From Bedellia somnulentella (lineage: Eukaryota; Arthropoda; Insecta; Lepidoptera; Bedelliidae), in the NCBI GenBank assembly GCA_963576735.1, contig OY755188.1:15240323-15304322 (forward strand): a stretch of 64,000 nucleotides of DNA. Direction: 5' to 3'. Position numbers and translations under genes: made by a program. This document shows, piece after piece, positions 11,301 to 21,900 of the stretch. Below the pieces are notes generated by a model that was given only the letters and a program-made list of their open reading frames with translations, was not told where the DNA came from and ran no database searches. How positions within the stretch are numbered: position 1 is the stretch's first letter; each line of letters starts with the position of its first letter.

Positions 11301-14042
11301 TTTCCCATGTTGTAGGGCGTCTACTTATCATTATTATAATATTGACATTACCATCTAAGTGTTGCCTTAATGAGATCGCTTTTATTGATGAGACCGCCAA
11401 TCGTACTTTTGGTTTTGTAAATATTTCTCTTGTGATATACAATTGTTTTCTATTCTATATAATAGGTAGACGTTACTTCTCATGTGAGTCTTATGTTTTA
11501 ATTTGACTACTTAACAAAACATAGTATACTAAACGTTTAACACTGTTTTAACAAAAAACGTCACGTGATGTTCAGAAGTATTAGTCCTCTGCCAACCAAC
11601 CTCTTCGAGGAAATACGGCGTGAACGATTGAGTTTGGAGTTGAGTTCACAAAAAAATAAGGTGAAGTATTAATGAGAAACTTTTTAAATATTTTTCTACG
11701 TTCCAGCTTACGCCCATGACTTTGAAGAGAATCCAATTGAATACCATCACCCTCCTGAGTATGAACACTATCCACAAGGTTACGGGCATGGTTATGTAGG
11801 GCATCATGGATATCACTACAAACATTACGATCATGTAGGTATCACATTATATTTATAACATGGTTTTTTTCAATGGAGTACATTGCAATTGAAACACTAG
11901 TACATACATACATACATAATACTCACGGCTGTATTTCCCTACTCACGACTATATACTCTTTTGGGAGTTGAGTGGGGAAAAGATGGTAAAATAAAGGTTT
12001 TCGGTAATGGGTCTCCAACCGCATTGAACAAAAATCCAATAAAAAGCTCCATATATACATGCTTTATATGGTTTGCTTAGAATACACTACCCTATTTTTT
12101 TCGTGGGTATTTTAAGAGGCAACTAAGGGTATCGGGCCTTTTGAGTGATTTTTGGGCTATGCGGTTGGGGACCCATCACCAACATCCTATGTAAAAAAAA
12201 CAACTTAACTTCTAAAAGTGCCCCATGACTTTCTAATTCTAAAGCTCTGGCTGACACTAACATACAAGAATTCCTCAGCCACTCTTGACGTCTTACGACA
12301 ACTACGGGAAGGAATGGGTTAGTGATATTCTAAGCCGACTCCTTTGGCTGGGCCAACACAATGTGATGGGTCTGTACCCAGCAACCAATACTATCACAAA
12401 ACAACCTATAGTTTTTCAAATGCCCACAGTTCGAGTATTATGAGATCTATAATGTTTGTCTGTTCCCCCGCGTTTCATTATCACTGTATATTATAGTAAA
12501 GTAGCTATTATGAATTATAACAGATATGTTAATAAGACGTGTCTGTTCCCAATACTTATTACTTGTTATACATAAACGTAATCCCACGATTGTTCTATGA
12601 GTCACGTGGTAACTGTATCGCTCTATTGTACTAGGATTGGCGATATTCAAGCAATTTAAAAGACATTGCATAAGGTTATATTCATGACGATGTGATAGCT
12701 CAGTGGGTAGAACACCGCTTATCGTGTAGGCAACTAGTGTTCTAGCCCCGGGTCGGCCTACACCAATTTGTGTCTTTTAAAGACATATGTGTGGTTAATT
12801 TATCATGGTCGTTAACGGTGCGGAAAAACATTGTGAGGAAACCCACATGGCTGAGTTGCACTTAGTCATGTGACAGTGTATTCGTACAAAACGGCGATAG
12901 GCCTGCCCCCTATCACCTGAGTACACTGTACAAGCAAAACGTGGGTACTCTGAACACCTGGTGACAAATGTCACGTGATGTACAGAAGTATTAGTACCTC
13001 TGCTAACCTCTTCAGGGATATTCGGCGTAAACGTTTGAATCTTTGAGTCTTGAGTTATATATTCATGAAATCGGAAAATTCAGATATATTATTTTGAATC
13101 AATACTTTTACTTAAAACGTGCAATGTCTTTATTAAAAATAGTTACTTTATGTTCAGGTTATATAAGTTTGTCCATATAATAGAGGTTCCCATACAGGTA
13201 ATGCCTTAAAATATAAATGTATACGATATGTATTGTTACGTGGTATGTACATGTATGTACTTGTATTAAGAATAAAGGTTCATTTATAATGCTTAGAATT
13301 ATTTGTTAAATAACTGTTGAATTATGACTATTATTGTAAGAAATGTCGGGAAACTGTATAGCTCTGGGTCCCGTGTGAAGGCGGTTCTGTTTCTACGAAT
13401 AACTTGATATGAAAAATACTTGTTATTATATGTAAATTGTGCAGTATGCGGAACTGGGACTTTTATGTGATATTTAAGCAATCTGGTTGGCAGTATTAAC
13501 TATCAATAGAAGATTCTAAATTTCCTAAATCATGAAATTATAAATTTTTTATAGTGACGTATAAAAAAGTGGAGTTTTTAATAATTGACGGTCTTCCGTA
13601 GACTATTTTTTAAACTATGCGTTAAGATATACGTCTAATAATAATGTCTATTTTTCAGGGTATAAAGGCATTTCTTCTCCCAGTGGCAGGGTTGGCTATC
13701 CTAGGAGCTGCAGCGGCGTTAGTCAGCAACCCTATTCTATTACAACTGGGAGTTATATCGGGCAGAAAGAGAAGAGATACCTCCGAATCTAATGATAATG
13801 ATTTTGCGTATGACTCTCTCTCGAAATGGACACCAAATTTAGGATATGAGACATCAACACAGCAAGGAAGAAAAAAACGGATGCCAAGTGATCTACAAAG
13901 CAAAGTTAATAAGAATGATAAAGAAAAAGGGGTTTTAAACAAAAACCTATTGTTGAAACCATTTCCTTATCTCAAAGAAGACAAAACAGACATTCCAAAA
14001 AGTAAACCACATAAAGAAGTGCTTAAGTACGACAATTCATGA
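1544..14042 (+). CDS. Predicted secreted His/Tyr-rich protein with hydrophobic motif and RKRR site (5 exons)
   Basis: Five exons join in frame: 1544-1651, 2189-2275, 10890-10953, 11707-11834 and 13659-14042. All introns are GT-AG, with phases 0, 0, 1 and 0. The product is 256 residues. Residues 1-19 look like a signal peptide (hydrophobic TATVLTLLIYSV, then a Cys). Residues about 72-129 are rich in His, Tyr, Gly and Pro (GYGHGYVGHHGYHYKHY). Residues 133-155 are a hydrophobic segment containing LLPVAGLAILGAAAAL and then NPILLQLG. A basic RKRR site follows, which could be cut by a furin-type protease, and then a charged, disordered-looking tail. I recall similar PVAGLALLGAAAAL / NPxLLQLG motifs in uncharacterised insect proteins, but I cannot name the family or a function. 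The 8.6-kb second intron is full of repeats, so a small exon could have been missed. Not related to the OBPs downstream. Confidence 0.72.
1700..2170 (-). mobile_element. Rep-C SINE remnant split by a Rep-B insertion
   Basis: The tRNA-like core of Rep-C (reverse: AACGAACCCGCAACCTCCGG) is at about 1728-1783. Its AT-rich end continues after 2091 with the motif TCCCCACATGAGGT. A Rep-B copy at 1830-2080 splits it. The site lies in intron 1 of the His/Tyr-rich gene. Confidence 0.7.
1830..2080 (+). mobile_element. Rep-B SINE copy nested in Rep-C
   Basis: Full-length Rep-B ending in the TGTATGTATG tail. It is flanked by the exact 11-bp duplication TTATTATAGTG at 1819-1829 and 2081-2091. Confidence 0.92.
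2441..2600 (+). mobile_element. Rep-A SINE 3' half
   Basis: Carries the Rep-A body motif GGCCTGCCCCCTATCACGTG and ends with GTTTATGTTTATG. The head is missing. Confidence 0.85.
2973..3353 (-). mobile_element. RTE-1 LINE 3' fragment
   Basis: Reverse complement of the RTE-1 3' end. It begins with the tail (ACTCACGCCGTTA), passes the C-terminal coding part and ends in the region upstream of the WFGHIERMD motif. Broken by many stops. Confidence 0.82.
3936..4228 (+). mobile_element. Rep-A SINE copy
   Basis: Starts inside the tRNA-like head (AATCCCAGGTCAAGC) and runs to GGCGTGAACGTTTG. The T-rich middle (AATTTATCATGGTTGTTAAC) is well conserved. Confidence 0.85.
4295..4545 (+). mobile_element. Rep-B SINE copy
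   Basis: Full-length, bounded by the duplication TATTTAAAA at 4286-4294 and 4546-4554. Confidence 0.9.
4991..5226 (+). mobile_element. Rep-B SINE, 5' truncated
   Basis: Begins at TTTAGAATAGCACTACCCC without the first 15 bases of the consensus. Ends in the usual TATGTATGTATG tail. Confidence 0.85.
5228..5560 (+). mobile_element. Lepidopteran ACCGACTTCAAAAA-type interspersed element, end fragment
   Basis: Starts with TTAACCGACTTCAAAAAAAG. Its inverse closes the array at 38600. The body contains GGATCTGATGATGGGATCC-like text that recurs at 5700-5750. From memory this is a common non-coding repeat in moth genomes. A T-run lies at 5277-5302. Confidence 0.5.
5756..5926 (+). mobile_element. Rep-A SINE 3' fragment
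   Basis: Diverged Rep-A from GTGACAGTGTATTTGT to GGCGTGAGCGTTTG. Confidence 0.8.
6082..6622. mobile_element. Fold-back/MITE element with about 130-bp inverted arms
   Basis: The left arm (6082-6212) and right arm (6493-6622) are near-perfect reverse complements. Both contain AGTACTAAAAAGTACGAAAT and AACCGACTTCATAG or their complements. The 280-bp centre shows no coding potential. Confidence 0.85.
6625..7925. other. Intronic stretch of intron 2, no gene recognised
   Basis: AT-rich. Open frames of up to 104 codons on the minus strand at 6606-6930 show no recognisable motif. A scrap of RTE-1 3' end (CACTATCGATCGCCACTTTT) is at about 7017-7038. Confidence 0.5.
7930..8252 (+). mobile_element. Rep-A SINE copy
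   Basis: Runs from the end of the tRNA-like head (TAGTGTTCAAATCCTGGGTC) to the TTATGTTATG tail. A short inverted piece of the same family (CACCTGGTGTTCAGAGTACC) lies at 8277-8320. Confidence 0.88.
8321..9126. other. Intronic stretch, no gene recognised
   Basis: Includes a CA run at about 8446-8465. A moderately GC patch at 8935-9060 has a 63-codon open frame but no motif. Nothing else is supported. Confidence 0.45.
9139..9393 (+). mobile_element. Rep-B SINE copy
   Basis: Full-length with the exact 12-bp duplication TTTAAAATAGTA at 9127-9138 and 9394-9405. Confidence 0.92.
9475..9560 (-). mobile_element. RTE-1 LINE 3' tail fragment
   Basis: ACATATACTCACGCCGTTAG followed by AATTGGGGTAG, the reverse of the RTE-1 terminus. 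Confidence 0.65.
9561..10580. other. Intronic stretch, no gene recognised
   Basis: Overlapping open frames of about 66 codons on both strands at 9794-10090 lack a family signature. No RNA gene seen. Confidence 0.45.
10585..10850 (+). mobile_element. Rep-A SINE copy, disrupted head
   Basis: GGGTTCAAATCTCGGGTCGG (box B region) is present, but the box A part is interrupted. The body is truncated at ACACCAGGTGACAATG, 40 bp before exon 3 of the His/Tyr-rich gene. Confidence 0.8.
11060..11292 (+). mobile_element. RTE-1 LINE 3' fragment
   Basis: Encodes remnants of the C-terminus (the RGRPRRTHL region, an internal deletion, then the DRTKWRS region) and the terminal TACCCTAATGGGAACTAGCG. Confidence 0.75.
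11558..11640 (+). mobile_element. Rep-A SINE 3' end fragment
   Basis: GTCACGTGATGTTCAGAAGT to GGCGTGAACG, the last part of Rep-A, just before exon 4 of the His/Tyr-rich gene. Confidence 0.75.
11903..12345. mobile_element. Three opposed Rep-B fragments
   Basis: A minus-strand piece (11903-12049), a diverged plus-strand piece (12063-12255) and a minus-strand piece (12270-12345) lie next to each other. All are diverged, indicating old insertions into each other or a local rearrangement. Confidence 0.7.
12690..13056 (+). mobile_element. Rep-A SINE, near full length with tRNA-like head
   Basis: The head GTGATAGCTCAGTGGGTAGA (box A) and GTGTTCTAGCCCC (degenerate box B) mark a tRNA origin and pol III promoter. 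The body runs to GGCGTAAACGTTTG. Confidence 0.9.
13060..13640. other. Intron 4 of the His/Tyr-rich gene, no further feature
   Basis: AT-rich, no repeat match to the rest of the window and no exon candidate other than 13659-14042. Confidence 0.4.
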
Positions 14043-14058
14043 GTATAAAGAAATGTAC

Positions 14059-14064
14059 ATTAAA
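14059..14064 (+). promoter_or_regulatory. Putative poly(A) signal ATTAAA
   Basis: ATTAAA occurs 17 bp after the stop codon of the His/Tyr-rich gene, before the RTE-1 LINE fragment that starts near 14155. Confidence 0.35.
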
Positions 14065-14154
14065 ATTTAATACATAATTTGTGACTTAACTCATACACTT
14101 TTTTATTTGATATTTATTACGGTTATTTAGAGTGGAGTATATGTATGTATGTAT

Positions 14155-14451
14155 GTTTGAGTATATGGTTTGGGCACATAGAGAGGATGGATGAAAATAA
14201 AGTAGCGAAAGAGATATATAGAGCCAATGTGGATGGGATTGTTAGTAGAGGACGGCCTCGTAAAACGTTTCTTGACCAGATAGAAAACGTTCTTATAAAG
14301 GCGGGGGTCCGAAGTGAGAAGAATAAAAGAGCATGTATGAGAAGAATAATGAATGTAAGGGAAGCAAGAGAGGTTTGTCAAGATCGTACTAAGTGGCGAT
14401 CGATAGTCTCTGCCTACCCCAATGGGAATAATGGGCGTGAGTATAAGTAAG
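14155..14451 (+). mobile_element. RTE-1 LINE 3' end with open C-terminal frame
   Basis: Open frame reads WFGHIERMDENKVAKEIYRA, then SRGRPRKTF and DRTKWRSIVSAYPNGN, the RTE-1 C-terminus. It sits 113 bp after the stop codon of the His/Tyr-rich gene. Confidence 0.88.
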
Positions 14452-15065
14452 TAAGAGCGGACTTTAGAATAATATTATTGCATCTCTTCACGTGGGTTTT
14501 GCACAAGATGATATAAGGGATGATAATGTTGATTGATGATCTAGTTTAGTGGATAGGTGAATTACTTCTGGGTACCGAGGTCGCGCATTCGAATCGTTTA
14601 TATGATGAATATGAATTATTATTTCTCCTGGGTGTTATTTAAACATTAATATACATACTCACGCAATTTCTTCCCATTTTACTCGATTGAACGGATTTTT
14701 ACGATCTGTTGTTTTTCATTCTAAGTTTTTTCTTAAAAGTATAACTGTGTCGATTTATTAGTTCTTTAATTAAGCATTTTTTTTATTTATTAATGTTAAC
14801 GAAAGACCAATTTTAACGGACGTAGTATACAGATCAAGTATATGAAATTAATAATGATAAAATTATTGTCCAGTAATAAAGTTCGAAACCCATCGCTGTT
14901 TATCGTTTACTTGACCATCCTTTACTGATTTATCGAATTCAAATCGGTGAGAAGTCTCAGCCAAATATATAGCTTTTTAATTAGTGACTAATTAATAAGA
15001 GCAAAAAAGCTAATGATATAAAAAAATATATTACAGAACTTAAGTAATTTAATTTAGTATGCTAT

Positions 15066-15422
15066 AACCGTGATAGCCCAGTGGGTAGAACACTCGGTTA
15101 TCGTGCAAGCGACTAGTGTTCAAATCCTGGGTCGGGCCTACACCGATTTGTCTTTTCTAAAGACATATGTATGGTTAATTTATCATGGTTGTTAACGGTG
15201 AGGGAAAACATCGTGAGGAAACCCACATGGCTGAGTTGTACTTAGTCATGTGACAGTGTATTCGTACAAAACGGCGATAGGCCTGCCCCCTATCACGTGA
15301 GTACACTGTCCATGCAAAACGTGGGTACTCTGACAAAGTCACGTGATGTTCAGAAGTATTAGTACCTCTACCAACCCCTTCGGGGATATTCGGCATGAAC
15401 GTTTATGTTTATGTTATGTTAT
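15066..15422 (+). mobile_element. Rep-A SINE, full length with tRNA-like head
   Basis: Box A TAGCCCAGTGGGTAGA and box B GTTCAAATCC are both clear. Body and TTATGTTATG tail complete. A small deletion is present near 15330. Confidence 0.92.
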
Positions 15423-15429
15423 TTTATAG

Positions 15430-17130
15430 CATAAATGGAAACCTTTTTTAAATTAATAAATAAAGTTTTACTAACAGTGAAAATATATAATTTCCTCTAA
15501 TTGACTTATAAAATAATTCTCCTTATAAAATAATTAAAATTATCGAGAGAGAACAAGGGACATTTGTCGATGTATATTGAATTTTTATTCAACAAGCGCT
15601 CTCACGTGATCTATACTCTACATATTTAAAAAAATACCAATATTTGGCAATTAAAAACTACGCATCTTTATTATTTGAATATTGATCATAATTTTTACCC
15701 TTTAAGAATACTTATGTACATCAAAAAAATTCCTAAATTTACATGTAGAGGATACCATGAATATTTAAAATATCGTTCACTCTAATTAATGACAATGTAA
15801 TTGGTTGCGCTCAAATAACAAAGGACTTGAATTTTCTGCAGCGACTTGTTTATATTTTTACAAGTCATATCTTAAAAAGAACTTTTATCAACTTACCCCT
15901 ATAATAAAGTTTTTTAAATTTAACCGGCACACACTAACACTAGTCCCTTTCAACTTTTGTACATTTGAAACAAAACCAGATAAACACGATTCAACTTCCA
16001 CTACCACTTTATTTACATTTCACATGAGATAACACTTGCTTATTCATAAAAATGTTATTAAACTACACCACGCAAGTCTAAAAACTTGAAACAAATCACT
16101 AAATCATATATTAGTTAGAAAAACAAATATAATTACTTATCTTTTCCGAATCATTAATGAATCACTTAATAGAGAGGCCACTGTATGCGTAGTGTCATCT
16201 TGCTAACATTACATTCGTTGCCTAGCTACTAAATGCAATATAATCAACTTACATTTAAGTGACAGCGTAAGGACCAATCAGAGTGTTTCAATGTAGAGTG
16301 AAGTTAGCCTCTCCAAGTTAAGTGAGTACAAAAAACAGCAAGGTGTTTTGCAGTTGCATGCGCAAGAGATTGCTGATGAGAGAGCAAAAGATTATGAACT
16401 CTATTCCATTTTGCTAAAGGATTAAAATCGTTTAAACATACAGTTTGCGAATAACGAATGTAGAGATACGTTTTTGGAATTCATTTAAACGCAACGTGCT
16501 CACTGATTGCCATAGTAATTAAGTTTACAAAGCTGTTGTTGGGGTAAAATTAAGTAAATAAAAATCACTTGGCTCTACACGTATAGAGCCATCTGTACTT
16601 GTGAATTTGTACTGAGACCGCTTGATATATTGCAAACGAAAGGTAAGTGTAGAGCTGTTTTGCTTCTTTCGTATTAGAATAGATGGCGACTCTGTATAAT
16701 ATTCTCGCTATAAAATATTCAGAGTGAGTGACTGCGTCACACACTCTTCACATTTGTTTAATTCAACTTTACCGAAAAAGTTGAAAGCTACGTTTTAATT
16801 TTACATGCCAACATACCTGTATAAACTTACAGTTATGAAACCCACGAAAAGTTAGCCAGAGCTTCGAAAATAAAAATTTCGTAGCTATTTTAAAAGATAA
16901 ATGGGAAAAGTTTGTAAATTCATGGATGGTCGATAATGGCCACATCACCTAACAATCACTTCATAATTATTATTCTGAGTCCATCCATCAGTTACTTAAT
17001 GATAAAAGAAAGATTTATTCGTCTGTAATGAATAAAGTCAGAAATCGCTCAACCGATTTAAATAATTTCAATAATGTATAGCTAAAATCTTCAGAATGTC
17101 ACAGTCATATGAGTAGCATATAAGTATTCC
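15430..17130. other. Intergenic region between the His/Tyr-rich gene and OBP-A, nothing recognised
   Basis: AT-rich with a near-palindrome (GGCTCTACACGTATAGAGCC, 16571-16590). No exon, RNA gene or repeat family from this window is seen. It could hold unrecognised single-copy or unrelated repeat DNA. Confidence 0.45.
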
Positions 17131-17136
17131 TTACTT

Positions 17137-17280
17137 ACTTATACTCACGCCCGTTGTTCCCATTGGGTAGGCAGAGACTATCGTTCGCCACTTTGTATCC
17201 TGACAAATCTCTTTTCGCCAATCACATTCGTCATTCTTCTCATACATGCTTTTTTATTCTTTTCACTACGGATTTCAATA
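17137..17280 (-). mobile_element. RTE-1 LINE 3' fragment
   Basis: Reverse of the RTE-1 terminus, starting ACTCACGCCCGTTGTTCCCA and continuing into the KNKRACM region. Confidence 0.75.
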
Positions 17281-17723
17281 CTATGTATTCCTTATTAATA
17301 AAGCATAAATAAAAAAGACATTATTTGCATCAGTTTTATTATTAGTTTAATAATTGATTAACAGGAGCATTACATTGCGCCGTGTTATTGAGCAAAGAGT
17401 CTTCTTACTATTCTTATATACTTATACCTTGAAGCCCAACTGAAAAAAAAGAAATTGTTTTATATTATATATAACGCAAGAGAAAATACTTCAAAGTTAT
17501 TAACATTTGTGATTTTAATGATAATAATGTTTTTATAAGATAAAACTAAAGGGAAAAAAGATGAGGTAATGGTTTGTTATTTAAAAAATGGTTGAGTACG
17601 TTAATTAATTAATAACAATTTGGTTTAGTAGTAGTTAGTAACATTATTAACTATAACTGATGTGAAGTCTTAATTATCATCAGTAATAAAATACATCCCG
17701 TGGGTGTCGTACGAGGCGACTTA

Positions 17724-18125
17724 CGCCCGATTTCTGAATTGAATATTCCAGCTGAGAACAACTTAAGTATCGTTCTGTCGCATTGAAATCTTAACAACTG
17801 AATGAGAAAAAACGATACTTAAATTGTTCTCAGCTTGAATACTCATTAGTTGTGTAGTTTCGGCTTAGAATAACACTACCCCATTTCTACCGGTGTGTGT
17901 ACGTAAGAGGCGACTAACGGTATTGGGGCTTTTAAGGGATTTTTGGGCGATGCGGTTGGAGACCCATCACCAACAACCTTTATTTTACCATCTTTTCCCT
18001 ACTCAAATTTCCAAAAGCGGCTGAGGAATTTCTAATTCCTTAGGTCTGGCTACCCCTTATAGGGATTTATAGCCGTGAGTATATGTATGTATGTATGTTG
18101 AAATACTCAATTCAGAAACCGGGCG
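17724..18125. mobile_element. MITE with TTA target duplication (PIF/Harbinger-like), split by Rep-B
   Basis: Terminal inverted repeats CGCCCGATTTCTGAATTGA and its complement, with the inner inverted pair AACGATACTTAA / TTAAGTATCGTT. TTA flanks both ends. A second copy is intact at 25424-25562. The three-base TTA duplication is typical of Harbinger-type elements (inference). Confidence 0.78.
17847..18098 (+). mobile_element. Rep-B SINE nested in the MITE
   Basis: Full-length Rep-B. MITE sequence AATACTCA is repeated on both sides (17838-17845 and about 18102-18109) as the target duplication. Confidence 0.88.
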
Positions 18126-18209
18126 TTAGGCTTTTATAAGTAGCAATAGCAATGTGTCAAAGACCTATTACAAATCCTTCTTAATTTAACAAGACTGAGA
18201 AAATCAGCT

Positions 18210-18290
18210 GAACCTCCAAAAGCAGCTGAGGAATTTCCAATTTCAATGCTCTGACATTCCTTGTACTGAAATTTATAGTCATTATTGTAT
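18210..18290 (+). mobile_element. Rep-B SINE 3' fragment
   Basis: Diverged CCAAAAGCAGCTGAGGAATT to TTTATAGTCA. Confidence 0.55.
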
Positions 18291-18351
18291 TTGACTATGT
18301 ATGGATATTTAATGTTTAATCACACCTTTAGTAAATACGTAAAAAATCGCG

Positions 18352-18802
18352 ATATGCCTGCCCTCTATCACATAAAAAACTGTCCAAGCAAATCGTGGAT
18401 AATCTGAACAACAGATAAAGAAATTATTTATTTATAAATATAACCATTACAGATTTTTATAACCCAACTCGGCTATATTTCACATTAAGACAATGTATTC
18501 ATAAGCTTACAAAGAAAGAAAGAAATTTACCATATTACACACAAATTAAATTTTACAAACCGTAACACAAAAAATATAAAGCTACGCTTGTGTGAGCCAA
18601 GGAACAAGAAAATAAATCTGTTTGTTCGGCAATATGATTTACCGCGACTATTGCGCGCGTAAGTGAGCTCCTCTCATTAAGTTGGTACGTAATGCAGGAA
18701 CTGCTAGAAAATGACCCAGCTCCATTACAGCCCATTACATGAAGCTCAGGAGTATTAGCACCTCTGCCATTCCTTTAGAGGTTGACGGCGTGAACGTTGA
18801 CT
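18352..18802 (+). mobile_element. Two diverged Rep-A SINE fragments
   Basis: 18352-18420 (CGATATGCCTGCCCTCTATC) and 18745-18802 (TCAGGAGTATTAGCACCTCT to GGCGTGAACG) flank about 320 bp of unrelated sequence. Confidence 0.6.
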
Positions 18803-18904
18803 AAAGTTCTTTTTCAGTTTTTTTTTATAATAGATTGATCCTTAAAATGGTTACCCAAAGTTTAAAAGCACTTATTGTTATTACGACAGCAAAATATTTA
18901 TAAT

Positions 18905-21900
18905 TTATTTCATTATTACCTTAGGTCCGATTTCAGTAACACACTTAAATATCAGTGCAGCTCTTTCACAGCCTTTTTCATCATCTTTTGCTTCGTTTAC
19001 TGAAAATATATAAATACAAATATGTTACCATAATACCAATTTGCTGTGCAGTATCGGCTTAGAATAGCACTGCCCCATTTCTTTCGGTGGGTGAACGTAA
19101 GAGGCGACTAACGGTATTGGGGCTTTTAAGGGTTTTTTGGGCGATGTGGTTGGAGACCCATCATCAACGACCTTTATTTTACCATCTTTTCCTAACTTAT
19201 CTTTCCAAAAGTGGCTGAGGAATTTCTAATTCCTTAGCTCTGGCTACCCTTTCTAGGTATTTATAGCCGTGGGTATATGTATGTATTTTACCATAATTTA
19301 CAAACTTTTCCCCACTCTACTTCCTAAAGTGGTTGAGGAATTTCTAATTCTGAAGCTCTGGCTGCCTCTTCTACTGAGTTTTCATTCCTACAAGCTTTCC
19401 AAGAGTGAGAGCCGCTCTAACCTTTTGCATATACTCGTAATCTAGTGAGTGTATTTAAAATATTTACGTCGCTCGCATTATGGTAAATTGTGTCCCACCA
19501 AAACCTTAACTGTTAAAAAGGAGGCCAAGTTCCTATCGGCTAATTGTTAGCCTAAATGCACATCATCGAACAAAACCTGTATAAAAGGAGTCCATAGTGG
19601 TTTTTTGTCCATGGTAGCAAAATTAACTATTTAACTTGGAGGATATTTTAATCCCCTGTAGGGGTAAGATAAAGGTTAAACTTTTAGTTCCCAATAACAC
19701 TTGAAGTACCGAAAATAATTTGATGAAATTTGGTTGGTTATTACAGTAGTTTATGTATCTGCCTACATTAAATGTAACGACATATATTTTTCATCCGGAA
19801 TCGGATTACAAAAACTGTTCATAAACAGTAGAATGTTTATATCCGTATGTGAACACTGAAGCAACCGTGGGTAGAACACCGCTTAGAGTTTTATTATGTA
19901 TTCATATAAATTTATGTTTATTACCTTTTACGCACATTTCATCGAGTTTCATTATGTTAGCCAATCTTTTTTCATCTCCTTCAGCAACAATTTTTCCTTT
20001 GTCTTGGACATGCTGTTGATTATATTTTCCGTTGGCATCCATCTGAAAATATGTGCAATGTTGATAATTAATATTATTTTAACAAAGAAGAACCAACTTC
20101 ACAGCTGTTTCATGGAAACCTTATTTTTCACACAAAATTCGATAACCAAACGTAGTTATTTTTATATTTAGTAATGTTTTTATAAACAAGTTACAAACAT
20201 TATAATATAATCACAATCTTAACATTATTAACAAAAAGGTCGCTTTTATTCTGGCTCATTTCCACCCTCAATAGACTACATTTAAAAAGGAAATCTTTCT
20301 GAACTGGTATCACTTTCTTATTAAAAATATCTATGAAGAATAAAGAATGTTGTTATTCGGGTGTTAATATTGAAAGGATTAATAAATATTTTTCCGATTC
20401 GTACTAGATCTTTGAATATGTATTGACTTTATACTTTTCTAATAGATGGTGGTTGTTGCTTCATAAGCCAACAGCCACTTAAATGTGACCAAATTTTAAG
20501 CTGCCCTCTACGACATCCGTAAAAAACTGGGTTAGGGTTATACGTACCTAACACTACATAACTCCTTTCCCAGTTTTTGGCACTTTATGATTCAGAAGAA
20601 TTGGCTAATTCCTTTCAAATGTATTGTTGTCTACTTAAATACATAATAGGTTTGTATATATTCAATAAATTTATACAATATACTTTCAATTATCTTTATT
20701 CATACATATTCGCATAGTTGCGAAGGGCGTGAGTTCCAATCCTGGGACGGGCCTACACCAATTTGTCTTTTCTAAAGTCATATGTGTGGTTAATTTATCA
20801 TGGTTGCTAACGGTGAGGGAAAACATCGTGAGGAAACCCACATGGCTGAGTTGTACTTAGTCATGTGACAGTGTATTCGTACAAAACGGCGATAGGCCTG
20901 CCCCCTATCACGTGAGTACACTGTCTAAGCAAAACGTGGGTACCTTCTCTGGAAACTAGATGGCGCTTGCCATGTGAGTTCAGAAGTATTGGTACCTCTG
21001 CCAACCCCTTCGGGGATAAACGGCGTGAACGTTTATGTTTATGTTATGTTATTGAATGTGAAAGAGAAGGAATAGGAAGGAAGAGAAAGAATAATATTAT
21101 TCTAAGCTAACACAAAAGCAAAAAACAAATCGCAAAAAATACGTAATAGAAAATACCCGTGCAGTGTCGACTTAGAATGTCACTACCCCTTTCTACCCGC
21201 CGGTGTCGTAAGAGGCGACTATCGGTATGAGGCTGTTTAAGTTATTTTTAGCGATGCGGTTGGAAATTAACGATATTTTATTTCTACCATCGTGAAAGAA
21301 GTTTTTAGTTCTATAGTTCTGGCTACCCCTTTTTGGGATTAATATCCGTGAGTATACATATGTATGAATGTAATAGAAAAATACTTACGGCGCCTTCACT
21401 CTTATAAGCGCATGCAAGCAAACATTTAGCTTCCATTGACTTCGGAGGTTTGAGCAACTGCATGTCTATCAGCTCTGGCATATTGACGGGATGCTTGCTC
21501 AGACATTGCATGGCGTGTTTTATAAATTCTAATTTGACGTCTTCATCTGATATCGCCTGGTAAAAAAGGTAATATAAGTAAAATTAAAATTAAAAATAGT
21601 ATTCATGTAAATAAGATAATAGTATGGTTTGGGCACATAGAGAGGATGGATGATAGAAAATTGGTAAAAGGGATCTATAGAGCTAGTGTGGATGGTAATG
21701 TTAGTAGAGGACGACCACGGAGAACACACTTGGACCAAATTGAGAGTGTGCTCAAAAAGGCTGGCGTCCGAAGTATGAAGAACAAAAGAGCATGTATGAA
21801 AAGATTGATGGATGTAAACGAAGCTAGAGAGGTTTGTCAGGATCGTACGAAGTGGCGATCGATAGTCTCTGCCTACCCCAATGGGAATTAATGGCGTGAG

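Noticed and set aside
11035..11442. 135-codon minus-strand open frame
   Set aside because: Antisense of the RTE-1 C-terminal region; repeat-derived.
13655..13942. 95-codon minus-strand open frame
   Set aside because: Antisense of the last exon of the His/Tyr-rich gene.
14577..14600. tRNA-like box sequence (GGTCGCGCATTCGAATCG)
   Set aside because: Box-B-like only; no paired stems, probably a SINE scrap.
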